NCBI GenBank assembly: GCA_021816545.1
Contig: JAKAXP010000010.1
Coordinates: 1 to 23,703 of the forward strand
DNA from: Bacteroidota bacterium
GTDB taxonomy: Bacteria; Bacteroidota; Bacteroidia; Bacteroidales; VadinHA17
Reading direction: 5' to 3'
DNA length: 23,703 nt
The translations under genes were made by a program, and so were the position numbers. Numbering within the stretch: the first letter of the stretch is position 1; every line of letters starts with the position of its first letter. Positions 1 through 8,049 of this stretch are shown here, one piece after another. The notes under the pieces were generated by a model, which saw nothing but the letters and a program-made list of their open reading frames with translations, was not told the origin of the DNA and searched no databases.

Positions 1-1
1 A

Positions 2-82
2 CATCGATTATGTGCCGTAATAAATCGTGGTTATGAATATCAACCAGAAAACCTTTTCAAAGAACATTTGGTTTTATCATAG
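2..82 (+). CDS. Possible C-terminal end of a gene cut by the window edge
   Basis: Reading from base 2, the frame stays open for 26 codons and stops at TAG 80-82. The peptide has a protein-like composition and ends ENLFKEHLVLS. Nothing in it identifies a family. It may be the tail of a real gene starting before the window, or a chance open frame in AT-rich intergenic DNA. No RBS or start can be seen inside the window. Confidence 0.3.
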   Translation, partial: HRLCAVINRGYEYQPENLFKEHLVLS

Positions 83-103
83 AAATCTGAAGGTCTGAAG
101 TCT

Positions 104-135
104 TGCGGTCTTGCGGTCTCGCGGTCTCGCGGTCT
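104..135. repeat. 8-bp tandem repeat, four copies of YGCGGTCT
   Basis: Four consecutive 8-bp units: TGCGGTCT twice, then CGCGGTCT twice. They lie 22 bp beyond the stop codon of the MFS gene. The same TGCGGTCT/TGCGGTCC word occurs at the unit junctions of the 53-bp tandem repeat at 19431-19589, so the two intergenic tracts belong to one repeat family. No coding function is apparent. Confidence 0.8.
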
Positions 136-157
136 CGAATGAAATACCACACTTTCA

Positions 158-185
158 CTATTGGCTATTGCCTATTGCCTCTTGC
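158..185. repeat. 7-bp tandem repeat overlapping the 3' end of the MFS gene
   Basis: Four units of 7 bp (CTATTGG, CTATTGC, CTATTGC, CTCTTGC). Read on the minus strand they supply the last codons and the TAG stop of the MFS transporter. Since 7 is not a multiple of 3, adding or losing one unit would shift the frame and change the C-terminus. Confidence 0.75.
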
Positions 186-1396
186 CTGACTTCTGCCTTC
201 ACCATCTTCCTGATCGGCGGAATCATAAAGGCAGAGATCCCCATCAATGCAATACCGGTACCTGAAATTAAGAATGCGTTGGCTATCCCGATTGAGTCAG
301 CAATGAACCCGGTGGCCAGCAAACCTATCATGGATGGGAGCATTGTAATGCTCGAATAGAGTGAGAACACCCTTCCAAGTGCCGTTGGCTCGACCATAAT
401 CTGCATTATTACAGTAAATGAGCCTGAATACATTGTCATGGTTATTCCTCCTATCACTGTCACTGCTGCAAACCAGGCAAATCCTGACGGCGGAAGTATT
501 CCTGAGAAAACGAAAGTAAGTCCCAGGACGAGGTAAGTAATGTTGATAAGCACAACTTTGAAGTTGTTAAGTCTCTTGTGGCCTATTATTGCTCCGCCGA
601 TAAGCATTCCTACACCCCATGCTATTTCCACGATGCTCATCATATAGGTTGTGCCGCTGAAGTGTTCAAGGGTCATCAGCGGGAAGAGTGCTGCCACAGG
701 CATGATGAAGAACATGGCTGTCAGTGCCAGTATGAAAAGCCACAGCAGCCCGGGCTTGCTGTATATCTCCTTCAGCCCTTCGAGCAGTTCCCTTCCGAGG
801 TGCGGTTTGAGGTGCTCCTTCTTTTCCGGATTGGGAATATGGACCATCAGCAGGGTTGAAATGCCGATGATTGCTCCTGCCACATCAATAAGCAGTATCC
901 ACTGCAGCTGGAAGAGGCTTATCAGGAGGGCAGCCAGGGCAGGACTTGCGATGGTGCTTATGGAATGGATCATGTTGTTTATCCCCGCAATCTTCATGAG
1001 CTTATCCTGCGGGGCCAGAAGAGGTACAGAAGCTTGCATTGCCGGTACATGGAAGGCCATCCCGGCTGAACGCATCATGAGAAGGAGGTAAACATAGAAG
1101 ATCTTCGGCTCGGTGATCCAGAACAGCGATGCCAGCACAAGTGTACAGACTGCGATGAACAGGTCGGCAAGGATCATTGTCCGCTTCCGGTTCCAGCGGT
1201 CGACAAACACACCGGTAAACAATCCAAGGACCATCTGCGGCAGTAGGGAGGCTATGGTTGCGTAGGCTAGCACCTCTGCCGAGCGGGTCTCAACGCTGAG
1301 CCAGAAGATGACGGCATAGGCCACCACATAGCTGCTCAGTGTTGAGAACAGCTGACCGGTAAAGATGATAGTAAATACTTTTTTCCAGTGCTCCAT
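158..1396 (-). CDS. MFS transporter (MFS_3/EntS-like exporter)
   Basis: A 412-residue inner-membrane protein, a normal length for the major facilitator superfamily, with hydrophobic segments throughout consistent with about 12 helices. The loop after the second helix reads GVFVDRWNRKRTM (about residues 62-74), which fits the MFS motif A between TM2 and TM3. The overall look is that of the MFS_3 exporters, which typically expel siderophores, drugs or other small molecules; the substrate cannot be read from sequence. It starts at ATG 1396-1394 with a short leader and is divergent from the LamG lipoprotein gene. The last dozen residues (ending AIGNSQ) are encoded by a 7-bp tandem repeat, so the extreme C-terminus is probably not functionally important. 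I see no link to the neighbouring operon beyond position. Confidence 0.85.
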   Translation of the reverse strand: MEHWKKVFTIIFTGQLFSTLSSYVVAYAVIFWLSVETRSAEVLAYATIASLLPQMVLGLFTGVFVDRWNRKRTMILADLFIAVCTLVLASLFWITEPKIFYVYLLLMMRSAGMAFHVPAMQASVPLLAPQDKLMKIAGINNMIHSISTIASPALAALLISLFQLQWILLIDVAGAIIGISTLLMVHIPNPEKKEHLKPHLGRELLEGLKEIYSKPGLLWLFILALTAMFFIMPVAALFPLMTLEHFSGTTYMMSIVEIAWGVGMLIGGAIIGHKRLNNFKVVLINITYLVLGLTFVFSGILPPSGFAWFAAVTVIGGITMTMYSGSFTVIMQIMVEPTALGRVFSLYSSITMLPSMIGLLATGFIADSIGIANAFLISGTGIALMGISAFMIPPIRKMVKAEVRQEAIGNSQ

Positions 1397-1444
1397 AGGT
1401 TATCTGTAACACAGATTCTGCCTGTACGGTTTATGTACTCCTGG

Positions 1445-1452
1445 CAAAATTA
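1445..1452 (-). promoter_or_regulatory. Candidate -7 box for the MFS gene
   Basis: On the minus strand this reads TAATTTTG, a full match to the Bacteroidota TAnnTTTG -7 element, 48 nt before the MFS start codon. No TTTG at the expected -33 distance was found, so support is moderate. It lacks the 16-bp dyad seen at the three other promoters at the right distance. Confidence 0.35.
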
Positions 1453-1515
1453 GATTATTTGTCGGTTATGATGACGGAATATGCGATCCCATTTCATGGG
1501 GTGTTTTGCTTAAAA

Positions 1516-1561
1516 TCCCCTTTTTCAGGGAGATTCAGGCTGAACAGCCTGGCTACTTTTA
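1516..1561 (+). promoter_or_regulatory. Operator-promoter module for the LamG lipoprotein gene
   Basis: The dyad TCCCCTTTTTCAGGGA occupies 1516-1531. After a 22-nt spacer the -7-like box TACTTTTA sits at 1554-1561, and the start codon follows 17 nt later. The dyad is the exact reverse complement of the one before the sensor kinase gene (16789-16804), and spacing to -7 is identical. No TTTG is found at -33; the dyad end abuts that position, as expected for an activator contacting RNA polymerase. The bound protein is inferred to be the NarL-type regulator at 18783-19427. Confidence 0.65.
1536..1551. promoter_or_regulatory. 16-bp palindrome inside the LamG promoter spacer
   Basis: CAGGCTGAACAGCCTG has perfect 7-bp arms around a central AA. 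It lies between the 16-bp dyad and the -7 box, on the face RNA polymerase must occupy, so it could be a second (repressor) operator. It is absent from the spacers of the two related promoters. It could also be a chance palindrome. Confidence 0.35.
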
Positions 1562-1578
1562 TTGGAAATTCAAAACAT

Positions 1579-2241
1579 ATGAAAAGCAAGATTCTGTTTT
1601 TTTTAATTATGATTTCAGTGCTGAGCAATTCATGCACGAAGGAACCGGCAGAGAATAACACCTATCCCACTGACGGGCTGGTCTCCTATTTTAATTTTGA
1701 TGACAACCTGGCTGACCAGGTTGGTTCCACACCCAATGGTACGAACAACGGCAATGCATCATTCGTTGAAGGCATAGCCGGCAAGGCCATCTCTTTGAAC
1801 GGCTCAGGCCAGTATATTGAATTCGCCAGGAAATCTTTCAGAAGCGGGAACATTGTAAGTCTGTCAGTATGGTTCAAAAGAACCGGCAATGCCGGACTGT
1901 ACTTCCTGATATGCAATGATTTCGGGGCTTTCACTCATTCTGAGGGCTATGCAGGTATGACTATCTCTGTACCTGATACCTATAATGCCCATGGAACAAT
2001 TAACCGCGATGAATGGACTCATCTCGTCGGGACCTATGACGGAACTAATATAAAAGCATATCTCAACGGTGTCCTTCAGGGAACCGTATCATGGCCAGGC
2101 AATATTTCCGGAGTGGATGAGAATCTTAAGGTGGGAATGTTCTTCAATGAATACTGGAGCGGATCAGTTGATGATCTGTTCATTTACAATAAGGTACTGT
2201 CTCAGGCTGAGGTTGATCAGCTGTACAATTACCACAAATAG
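1579..2241 (+). CDS. LamG/ConA-like domain lipoprotein
   Basis: A 220-residue exported protein. The N-terminus is a short hydrophobic signal ending LSNSC, a lipoprotein-type cleavage site with Cys at residue 19, so it is probably anchored in the outer membrane. Residues about 32-218 form one LamG-like (Laminin_G_3) jelly roll: it opens with DGLVSYFNFD, has the usual sequence NRDEWTHLVGTYDG about two thirds through and closes with SVDDLFIYNKVLSQAEVDQLY. This fold usually binds sugars or proteins; no catalytic residues can be claimed. The frame is open upstream to 1459, but the ATG at 1579 gives the signal peptide at the N-terminus and lies 17 nt after the -7 box, exactly as for the kinase gene. 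It shares its operator with the two-component system and the OmpA operon, so it is likely a member of the same regulon. Confidence 0.88.
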   Translation: MKSKILFFLIMISVLSNSCTKEPAENNTYPTDGLVSYFNFDDNLADQVGSTPNGTNNGNASFVEGIAGKAISLNGSGQYIEFARKSFRSGNIVSLSVWFKRTGNAGLYFLICNDFGAFTHSEGYAGMTISVPDTYNAHGTINRDEWTHLVGTYDGTNIKAYLNGVLQGTVSWPGNISGVDENLKVGMFFNEYWSGSVDDLFIYNKVLSQAEVDQLYNYHK

Positions 2242-2258
2242 ATAAACCACCCTTCAGG

Positions 2259-2300
2259 GGAAATGCCGGAAAGATCATCATCTTTCCGGCATTTCCTTTT
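2259..2300 (+). terminator. Strong hairpin terminator after the LamG gene
   Basis: Arms 2259-2275 and 2280-2296 form a perfect 17-bp stem with a CATC loop, followed by TTTT at 2297-2300. It begins 17 nt after the LamG stop. It also lies 24 nt past the stop of the convergent minus-strand gene, so it may stop transcription of the long operon too, though the minus side lacks a clear T tract. Confidence 0.85.
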
Positions 2301-2320
2301 ATACAGGAGCATTAAGAATA

Positions 2321-4810
2321 CTAGTACTTCGTCTTTATGGAATCAAGTGTTACTGTAAGGGCAGATTCCAGTACATCCATCCCTGCCTTAACCGAGTCAG
2401 GACACTTCTCAAATTCACTGAGAAACTGTTGACCGGCTTCATCATATGCCTTTACTCTTAATATCAGAGAATCAAGTTGAGGCTTTGCTTCCTTTGCCTG
2501 TTTCAGGAACAATTCAGGCTTGTCACCGGCACCTGCCTGGAGCGATTTCGTAAGCTCCGACAATTCAGTCAGGGCATCCGAGTAGTCTGCCAAGGAGGTT
2601 TTTGTGAACCTGTCCACACAGTCACCAAGGTTTTTGGTACCATCCTCAATTTTTGCTATATCATCTGCGGTTATACCAATGCTTTTTTGCTTTCTGCAGC
2701 CGCAATCTGACGGCTGGTAAGGCAATGCCACCTGCCTTGGCTGGGTCGTCGGCGGTGGATTGTCAGGAGGTTCGGTTTGTCCTGGATCATCCGGAGTTGG
2801 CTCTTCCCCGGTTGGGTCCTGTGCCGGCGGATTATCTTCTTTAGGTTTTGGTTTTGATGTTGGGGTTGGGTCCTTTTGCGTCGGGGTCGGCTCATCAGGT
2901 TTCGGGGGATTATCGGTTTTCGGAGGCTCTTGCTTTTTAGGCTCTTCAGTGTTCCCTTTGCAGATTCGCTGCAGACGTTCTACTTCCTTGAAATTCCTGT
3001 CTGCCTGATCAAAGCTTTTCATTGCATCCTTCATGTTACTTTCATGACGGATTAATTGCCCCAGTTTTTCGCCGAACTCCAAACCTGCTTCACCCACTTC
3101 AACCACTCCGACCAGAGTGTTCACAAGTTCACCTCCAAGCTGACCCACGGCATTCTTAAATGCATTACCGCCTAGTTCAGCCCCGGTTGCACTTCCTATA
3201 AGTTCTGATATAGCAGCGCCTGCTTCTGCCAGTTCACCGGCTGTCTGTATAGCCTTTGTAGGGGATTTGCCGCTTGTAATTATAGTAAGAGCAGCCTTAG
3301 CCACAAGTTTCTGGGCTGCCCCGGGGATATCCTTCATCGCCTTCTCGAATTCCGGATCGGCGGCTAACTTTTGTAAGGCATTGGCGGCATCCTGCATGTT
3401 TTCCACTGCGGCCTTCCTCATACGCTCCAGCGCCTCAACTGTCTGCTTGTCGCAGTTTACAACCTCCACTTCAACAGCAGGGCCTGCAGGTTCCCCGCAG
3501 CTTGTCATTGCCTGAACAGTTGTTTTTCCGGTCCGGTAACCGTTAAGTTCAACCGAGGCAGGTTGCCCGACAGCCGACAAAACTGACTTATCGGCAGATA
3601 CAAAATCAACAAGCTCTTCTATATCTGAGGGCTGGGCTGAAACAGACACCTTCAGTGTGCCGGGAAGTTTCTTACCGTCAATATCGAAAAGAGGAATCTG
3701 CGGTATTGGCTGTCCGCCGTTGTACTTTTCCAATTTGATGCAGTAAGCCGGTTGTGAGGTCTGGTTAGTTTTGCCCTCTCTGGTGGTGTATTCGACATAA
3801 AGCACTCCTCTTCCGGGTGTTGCCCCCGTTAAGATAGCCGATGACTCTCCGTCCTGATCAACCTTCATCAGGCTGGCAGGCTCAACCCAGAAGCGGAATT
3901 TACCACCTTCCGGTTTTCCTGAAGCCATTACTTCGCCCTGTTCCCCGGTGCAAAGCTCTGAGCAACCGTAAAGGGTTATTTCAGGCTTGTCAGATGGTTT
4001 ATAAGGTTTAATTGTAAGCTCCAGGGTGCTTTCGCTGGTGATGTATTCGGTCCCGTCAACAGTATGTATTTGCCTGCTTTCACCTGTTTTCCAGCTTGCC
4101 TCGTACCCCGTGGATGTTTTGGTCAGGTTACAGCCCCTGTCATCCGACACTTCGCAGCCGGCTGAACATGAAAGATAATAGTTGTCAATATCGCCACCTA
4201 TGTCTTTCCATTCGTCGAAAAACATACGCCCCCTGTCTGACCCTTTGGCCCTGATTCCAATACCTGCCGAGAAACTCTTGCTGTCTGGTGTATAATAAAA
4301 CATTAAAGATGCGCCGGGAGCTGCTGACCCGGAAACATTCATATTGCTGATTGTTGCACTTACCAGCTTGCCTTCAATGGTTTCCTCGTACCTCGAAGAT
4401 GAAGTTTTTGAACCTTCACCGGAAACGCTTATGCTTACCGGGTCCCCTGAATCAGAATGGTACCAGAATTCACTGGAGGGATCTTCTGCCTGATTCTCAA
4501 TAACCGCTGAAATCTCGCCATGTGTCACAGTTCTTACAGTGACATGTCTTTCCTTTTCCCAACTGAGGCCACCTGCATCAATAGTGATAAGGGTATCCTT
4601 CTGCATTGTATAGGTTTCGCTGATTCTTGCCGTAAGGAGCCAGAGGTCCCGATCCTGATTCCGGGCTTTGGCGGGATTTGAAGAATGGCTCGTCTTTTCT
4701 TCACCGGTGGTGGTTGATGTCGGATTCCCGGATATACCCGGACAGGCAGAAGATACACAGGCACATATTCCCAGTACAGACAGAAGCAAAAGTTTTCTCA
4801 TGATATTCAT
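2321..4810 (-). CDS. Large exported lipoprotein-like protein with Pro/Thr-rich linker; last gene of the operon
   Basis: 829 residues. The N-terminus is a signal sequence with Cys at 16, 18 and 23; VSSAC (19-23) is the likeliest lipidation site. Residues about 40-290 look beta-rich. Around 390-460 there is a stretch reminiscent of bacterial Ig-like (Big) domains (ADKSVLSAV, then GYRTGKTTVQAMTSCG). Residues 460-615 are helical and Ala-rich. Residues about 620-695 are a Pro/Thr/Lys/Glu linker built of PTPT, PKPK and NPP runs, typical of a spacer crossing an envelope layer. A Cys pair (CGC) and a helical domain end the protein. No catalytic motif is visible. Start: ATG 4810 is 22 nt after the upstream stop; ATG 4801 (Met4) is equally possible. 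I do not recognise the family. Its position as the last gene suggests a structural or surface role in the complex encoded by the operon. Confidence 0.8.
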   Translation of the reverse strand: MNIMRKLLLLSVLGICACVSSACPGISGNPTSTTTGEEKTSHSSNPAKARNQDRDLWLLTARISETYTMQKDTLITIDAGGLSWEKERHVTVRTVTHGEISAVIENQAEDPSSEFWYHSDSGDPVSISVSGEGSKTSSSRYEETIEGKLVSATISNMNVSGSAAPGASLMFYYTPDSKSFSAGIGIRAKGSDRGRMFFDEWKDIGGDIDNYYLSCSAGCEVSDDRGCNLTKTSTGYEASWKTGESRQIHTVDGTEYITSESTLELTIKPYKPSDKPEITLYGCSELCTGEQGEVMASGKPEGGKFRFWVEPASLMKVDQDGESSAILTGATPGRGVLYVEYTTREGKTNQTSQPAYCIKLEKYNGGQPIPQIPLFDIDGKKLPGTLKVSVSAQPSDIEELVDFVSADKSVLSAVGQPASVELNGYRTGKTTVQAMTSCGEPAGPAVEVEVVNCDKQTVEALERMRKAAVENMQDAANALQKLAADPEFEKAMKDIPGAAQKLVAKAALTIITSGKSPTKAIQTAGELAEAGAAISELIGSATGAELGGNAFKNAVGQLGGELVNTLVGVVEVGEAGLEFGEKLGQLIRHESNMKDAMKSFDQADRNFKEVERLQRICKGNTEEPKKQEPPKTDNPPKPDEPTPTQKDPTPTSKPKPKEDNPPAQDPTGEEPTPDDPGQTEPPDNPPPTTQPRQVALPYQPSDCGCRKQKSIGITADDIAKIEDGTKNLGDCVDRFTKTSLADYSDALTELSELTKSLQAGAGDKPELFLKQAKEAKPQLDSLILRVKAYDEAGQQFLSEFEKCPDSVKAGMDVLESALTVTLDSIKTKY

Positions 4811-4832
4811 GTGGTTTTGGTCCCCGGAAGGG

Positions 4833-5900
4833 TCATTTTCTATTGATCAAACTGGCTAACTCTTTGACAGGCAGGTGATTCATAAATAAACTTACATAGT
4901 CGGTAAGCCCGTCATTCCTTTTGATAAACTGCTGAAGATCTTCGTCCGAGGCAGGCTTGTATTCAAGCGAGATGAACTGCACTGCCGTTGGAGGCAGGGT
5001 GCGGTCCCAGCATTCAGGATTGAACTTCATGACAGGACTTCCCTCGCCATCTGCCCTGATCCCTGAAATACTTCCATCCTGTGAACCTGAAAAGGCCGGC
5101 TTATTCAATTCTTCCGGTGAAAAAGCCTGGTATTCCTTAATGAGCAGATCATAAACCGAAGTGGTTGAGGTTGCCGGCGGTGTGAGATTCAGTTTCGCCC
5201 ACTGTTCCATTGTCTTCTGGTAGTTGATACTGTCTATCTCTTTTTTTACTTTGTAGTAGGCCAGTTCTGCCTCCATGATCTCCCTGACCGTAACCGGTTT
5301 CCATATCCATGGCCTGTCAGGATTGAAGACCAGTAAATATCCGCCCCTGAATAATGTAACACCAGGAGATATTTCCCTTTCAACTGGATTGGTTGTGTAA
5401 AACTGCTTCAGGTTGGCGAGTGCCTTTTCGAGTGGTTGTTTCAGTGCCGGCGGATCACCTGATTTAAATCCGCTCTCGTCAAATGAGCGTCCTATATTAT
5501 GAATCGGATTATTTATTTTAATCCCGGCGCCATGAGCCGACCAGCCGGTTGCCTGTTTCATTTCGCCATTCTCCGTGTAGAAATAATAGAATGCAAAATG
5601 GATATTGCTCATTATACCGTAATAAAATGAATGCCTGTTGTCATCACAAAGATTCCCGCCCATGCTGACAATTGCATCAAATCCTTTAATCGGGTTGAAA
5701 ACCCGGTTATTGCTATGGAACCAGTCGGTAATGACTTTCAGATTGCCGGAATAAGTTGCAAAATCAAATCCCGGGCACTTATTGAGCTGGTTATTAACGA
5801 TATATTCTCCCTGTTTGTCAGTAAGGAATTTAACATCCTGGGCTCTGGCAATTATTGCCAGTAAGATGAAAATGAAGGTGAGGTTTATTCTCCTATTCAT
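4833..5900 (-). CDS. Exported protein, three-paralog family (copy 3)
   Basis: 355 residues with a signal peptide ending near ARAQ (about residue 20), so exported. It shares with the genes at 5915-6955 and 10107-11108 a set of ordered blocks: an IKGFDA block near residue 70, a PGVTLFRGGYLLVFNPDRPW block near 180-200 followed by PVTVREI, a PAFSGS block near 270, and NPECWDRTLPPTAVQFISLE near 300-320, with a helical tail ending LASLINRK. The most conserved pieces are NPDRP..W..VTV.E and DRTLP..A.QFI. No known enzyme motif is seen and I do not recognise the family. It differs from its sisters by lacking the EPPQW/EPPSW block in clear form and by a longer insert around residues 225-245. It begins 14 nt after the previous stop, so it is co-transcribed. 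Function unknown. Confidence 0.8.
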   Translation of the reverse strand: MNRRINLTFIFILLAIIARAQDVKFLTDKQGEYIVNNQLNKCPGFDFATYSGNLKVITDWFHSNNRVFNPIKGFDAIVSMGGNLCDDNRHSFYYGIMSNIHFAFYYFYTENGEMKQATGWSAHGAGIKINNPIHNIGRSFDESGFKSGDPPALKQPLEKALANLKQFYTTNPVEREISPGVTLFRGGYLLVFNPDRPWIWKPVTVREIMEAELAYYKVKKEIDSINYQKTMEQWAKLNLTPPATSTTSVYDLLIKEYQAFSPEELNKPAFSGSQDGSISGIRADGEGSPVMKFNPECWDRTLPPTAVQFISLEYKPASDEDLQQFIKRNDGLTDYVSLFMNHLPVKELASLINRK

Positions 5901-5914
5901 TTTAGAACCACTTT

Positions 5915-6955
5915 TTATTTGTTCTGGCGGTCGATCGAATTTGACAGGTCGCCGAGATTTAGTTCATTCATCAGCTTGTAAACATAGTAGTAACCGTCCT
6001 CGTTTTTCAGGCTTCTCTCCATCTTTCCGGCCACTATTTCCGGCTGCGGCATTTCCAGGACGATCAACTGGATGGAAGCTTTTGGCAATGTCCGGTTCCA
6101 GTAGTCAGGATTGGGGCGCACAACCGGGGTATCGTTCTTTTTGGATCCAACCCGTGAGATAGACTCGGAAGATCCGAAATAGGCATAACTGTCCTTTTCT
6201 TCTTCTGAAAAACCTTCAAACTCCATGTTCAGAATGGGAACAAGCGCATCCACTGCAGCCCTGTCGGGCATACACTTATAGTAATCAAGCAACAACCGGA
6301 AGGCTTCGCGCACAGTTACCTGTTCCCAGTAAGGAGGCTGTCCGGGATTGTAAATTACCACAAATTCACCGTATCTGTCAATTCCCGGTTTTATCACTTC
6401 CCTCACCCCCGGAACGTAGAACAACTCGTTGAGGGCTCTGGACGTTTCGCTCTGGGCTTTCTCGCTGAAAGCCGGATTGGTGGGGTCGGAGGTATTGCTG
6501 TAGTCGCTTACGTTGAAGCCGTTATCACGGAATTTATCAGGCTGGTTAACTTCAATAATCCATTGGGGCGGTTCATTCACCCATTGAGCTTCCTGTCCCT
6601 TGTAAAGCGACCAGGATTTGAACCAGAATTTGATATCTGCCGGTACAGCATATCCGTATTTGGAACTGCACCGGCCGCCATAAAGTCTGCAAACGCCGTC
6701 GAAACCCTTAATGTCAGCAAGAACCGGTGTCTTACGGAACTCTTGGACAAGCACTTCAAGTTTGACAAGCATGGCATCTGATTCGGCCTTTGTGCAGGCA
6801 CATGTTTTACCGTACAGGTCAGGCCCCTGTCCGTTGAGGGCCTCTTTTTGCAGTTTGAAAGTGCCAGGTTTATCCTGCAACAGTGTCTTCCCCTGGGCAG
6901 ACAGAACTCCTGTTAAGAGAGTGAGCAGGATTAATAAGGAGAGCCTCTTCTTCAT
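5915..6955 (-). CDS. Exported protein, three-paralog family (copy 2)
   Basis: 346 residues. The signal peptide ends at about residue 20 (LSAQG). The mature part opens with DKPGTFKL, matching QRPGTFEIL in the paralog at 10107-11108, then carries PVLADIKGFDG (about 75-85), EPPQW (about 128), PGIDRYGEFVVIYNPGQPPYW with VTVREAF (about 200-230), YFGSSESISRVGS (about 270-285) and NPDYWNRTLPKASIQLIVLE (about 293-312). Several Cys pairs (CACT, CRLYGGRC) in the N-terminal half suggest disulfides in the periplasm or outside. No catalytic signature is visible. It follows the coiled-coil gene after 59 nt and precedes copy 3 by 14 nt. Tandem placement of two members points to local duplication. Function unknown. 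Confidence 0.82.
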   Translation of the reverse strand: MKKRLSLLILLTLLTGVLSAQGKTLLQDKPGTFKLQKEALNGQGPDLYGKTCACTKAESDAMLVKLEVLVQEFRKTPVLADIKGFDGVCRLYGGRCSSKYGYAVPADIKFWFKSWSLYKGQEAQWVNEPPQWIIEVNQPDKFRDNGFNVSDYSNTSDPTNPAFSEKAQSETSRALNELFYVPGVREVIKPGIDRYGEFVVIYNPGQPPYWEQVTVREAFRLLLDYYKCMPDRAAVDALVPILNMEFEGFSEEEKDSYAYFGSSESISRVGSKKNDTPVVRPNPDYWNRTLPKASIQLIVLEMPQPEIVAGKMERSLKNEDGYYYVYKLMNELNLGDLSNSIDRQNK

Positions 6956-7014
6956 TTCGGTCGCATGTTGGATGATTAGTCATGTACTTCAGGTATCTGA
7001 CATAGCAGATTCAA

Positions 7015-7998
7015 TCAATACCCGACAAACTGTGCCCCCACATCCGCATTCAGGTTATATTTGAAAATTCCACCTACCATATTCGCATATCCTCCGGCCT
7101 TTCCCATGGCGAGTTTTCCGGGGGTGTAATTCGGATCGTCAAGTATTCCCTGGCTTTCGGCCAGTTTCATCTGCAATTCTTCCAGGCGATTATAATCCTG
7201 CAAATGTTCAACAACATATCCTTTGTAACCTTCAATTATCTCCAAGTATTTCGAGGTGAATTTTGCACAATAGCTTTGTCTTAGACTCTGTATCTTGTTT
7301 ATTATCTGATCACTGTCGCCGTTGCCTTCGGTAAGATCCTTATAAAGTCTGTCTATTGAAGGAGTCATTTTGGCTTTTGCTGTATCGGCTTCGGCGTCAA
7401 GCTGACGAAGCATTTCCAGATACTTGTTTTCACCACCGGTGAGTTTGTCCTGCAGCCATTTTATTTCCTGCTGAAGCCCGAGTCTATCTTTAATTTCGAG
7501 TTGCTTTTTTGTACCCTTTTCAGGATCAGCCTGAACTTCCGCCTGCATCATGGTAGCTCGTGCATTCGCCCACCGTCCAGCTGCTGCTGAATCATATTCC
7601 GAAACCTTCATGGCTTGCTTTATACTCATATTGTTCTGTCGCTTCATCATCTGGTTTGCGATTGCCATCTGCTCTTCCTCGCTCATCTGGTCAGCGTTCT
7701 TCAGTTTTTCAGCTTCCTCGCGCGTATAGCCCATTTTCATCAGGGCGCTTACGGCCTGATCGGCTTCGTGTTCTTCCCGGAATTCTTCAGAGTCCTCACT
7801 TTCCTTCTCAGCATTTTCCTTGTAGGGCCTGAGAATGCTTTCCAATTCCTCCAGGAACTGAGTTTTCTCACCTATGTCAAATCCGCAGGGATTTCCCGGT
7901 GGTTTTGGTATTGCATTCAGGTAATCCATGGGGGTAAACTGGCTGAAAACAGCCGCACTGAGCAGCATAACAGCCGTGATTGATAACATCTTTTTCAT
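7015..7998 (-). CDS. Exported coiled-coil protein
   Basis: 327 residues: signal peptide ending VFSQ (about residue 20), then almost entirely charged helix. A short block SALMKMGYTREEAEKLKN (about residues 86-103) looks like a UBA-type three-helix motif (MGY followed by acidic helix), though such matches arise by chance in helical proteins. Residues about 105-280 have heptad-like Leu/Met spacing with many Glu and Lys, indicating coiled coil. The C-terminus is less charged and Gly-rich (KAGGYANMVGGIF), possibly a contact or membrane-proximal segment. No enzyme motif. It lies 51 nt after the 381-residue gene and is part of the minus-strand operon. A scaffold or spacer role in the exported complex is an inference. 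Confidence 0.78.
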   Translation of the reverse strand: MKKMLSITAVMLLSAAVFSQFTPMDYLNAIPKPPGNPCGFDIGEKTQFLEELESILRPYKENAEKESEDSEEFREEHEADQAVSALMKMGYTREEAEKLKNADQMSEEEQMAIANQMMKRQNNMSIKQAMKVSEYDSAAAGRWANARATMMQAEVQADPEKGTKKQLEIKDRLGLQQEIKWLQDKLTGGENKYLEMLRQLDAEADTAKAKMTPSIDRLYKDLTEGNGDSDQIINKIQSLRQSYCAKFTSKYLEIIEGYKGYVVEHLQDYNRLEELQMKLAESQGILDDPNYTPGKLAMGKAGGYANMVGGIFKYNLNADVGAQFVGY

Positions 7999-8049
7999 CG
8001 GTCGGATATATCGGTTAATTCATTTAAAAATGCTTGCCAATATGATCAC

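Noticed and set aside
1486..1502. ATCCCATTTCATGGGGT as a fourth copy of the dyad
   Set aside because: Spacing between half sites is one base short, arms differ, and it is not 22 nt from any -7 box. It might be a weak secondary site.
1459..1578. N-terminal extension of the LamG protein from TTG 1459
   Set aside because: It would bury the signal peptide and make the operator and -7 box coding.
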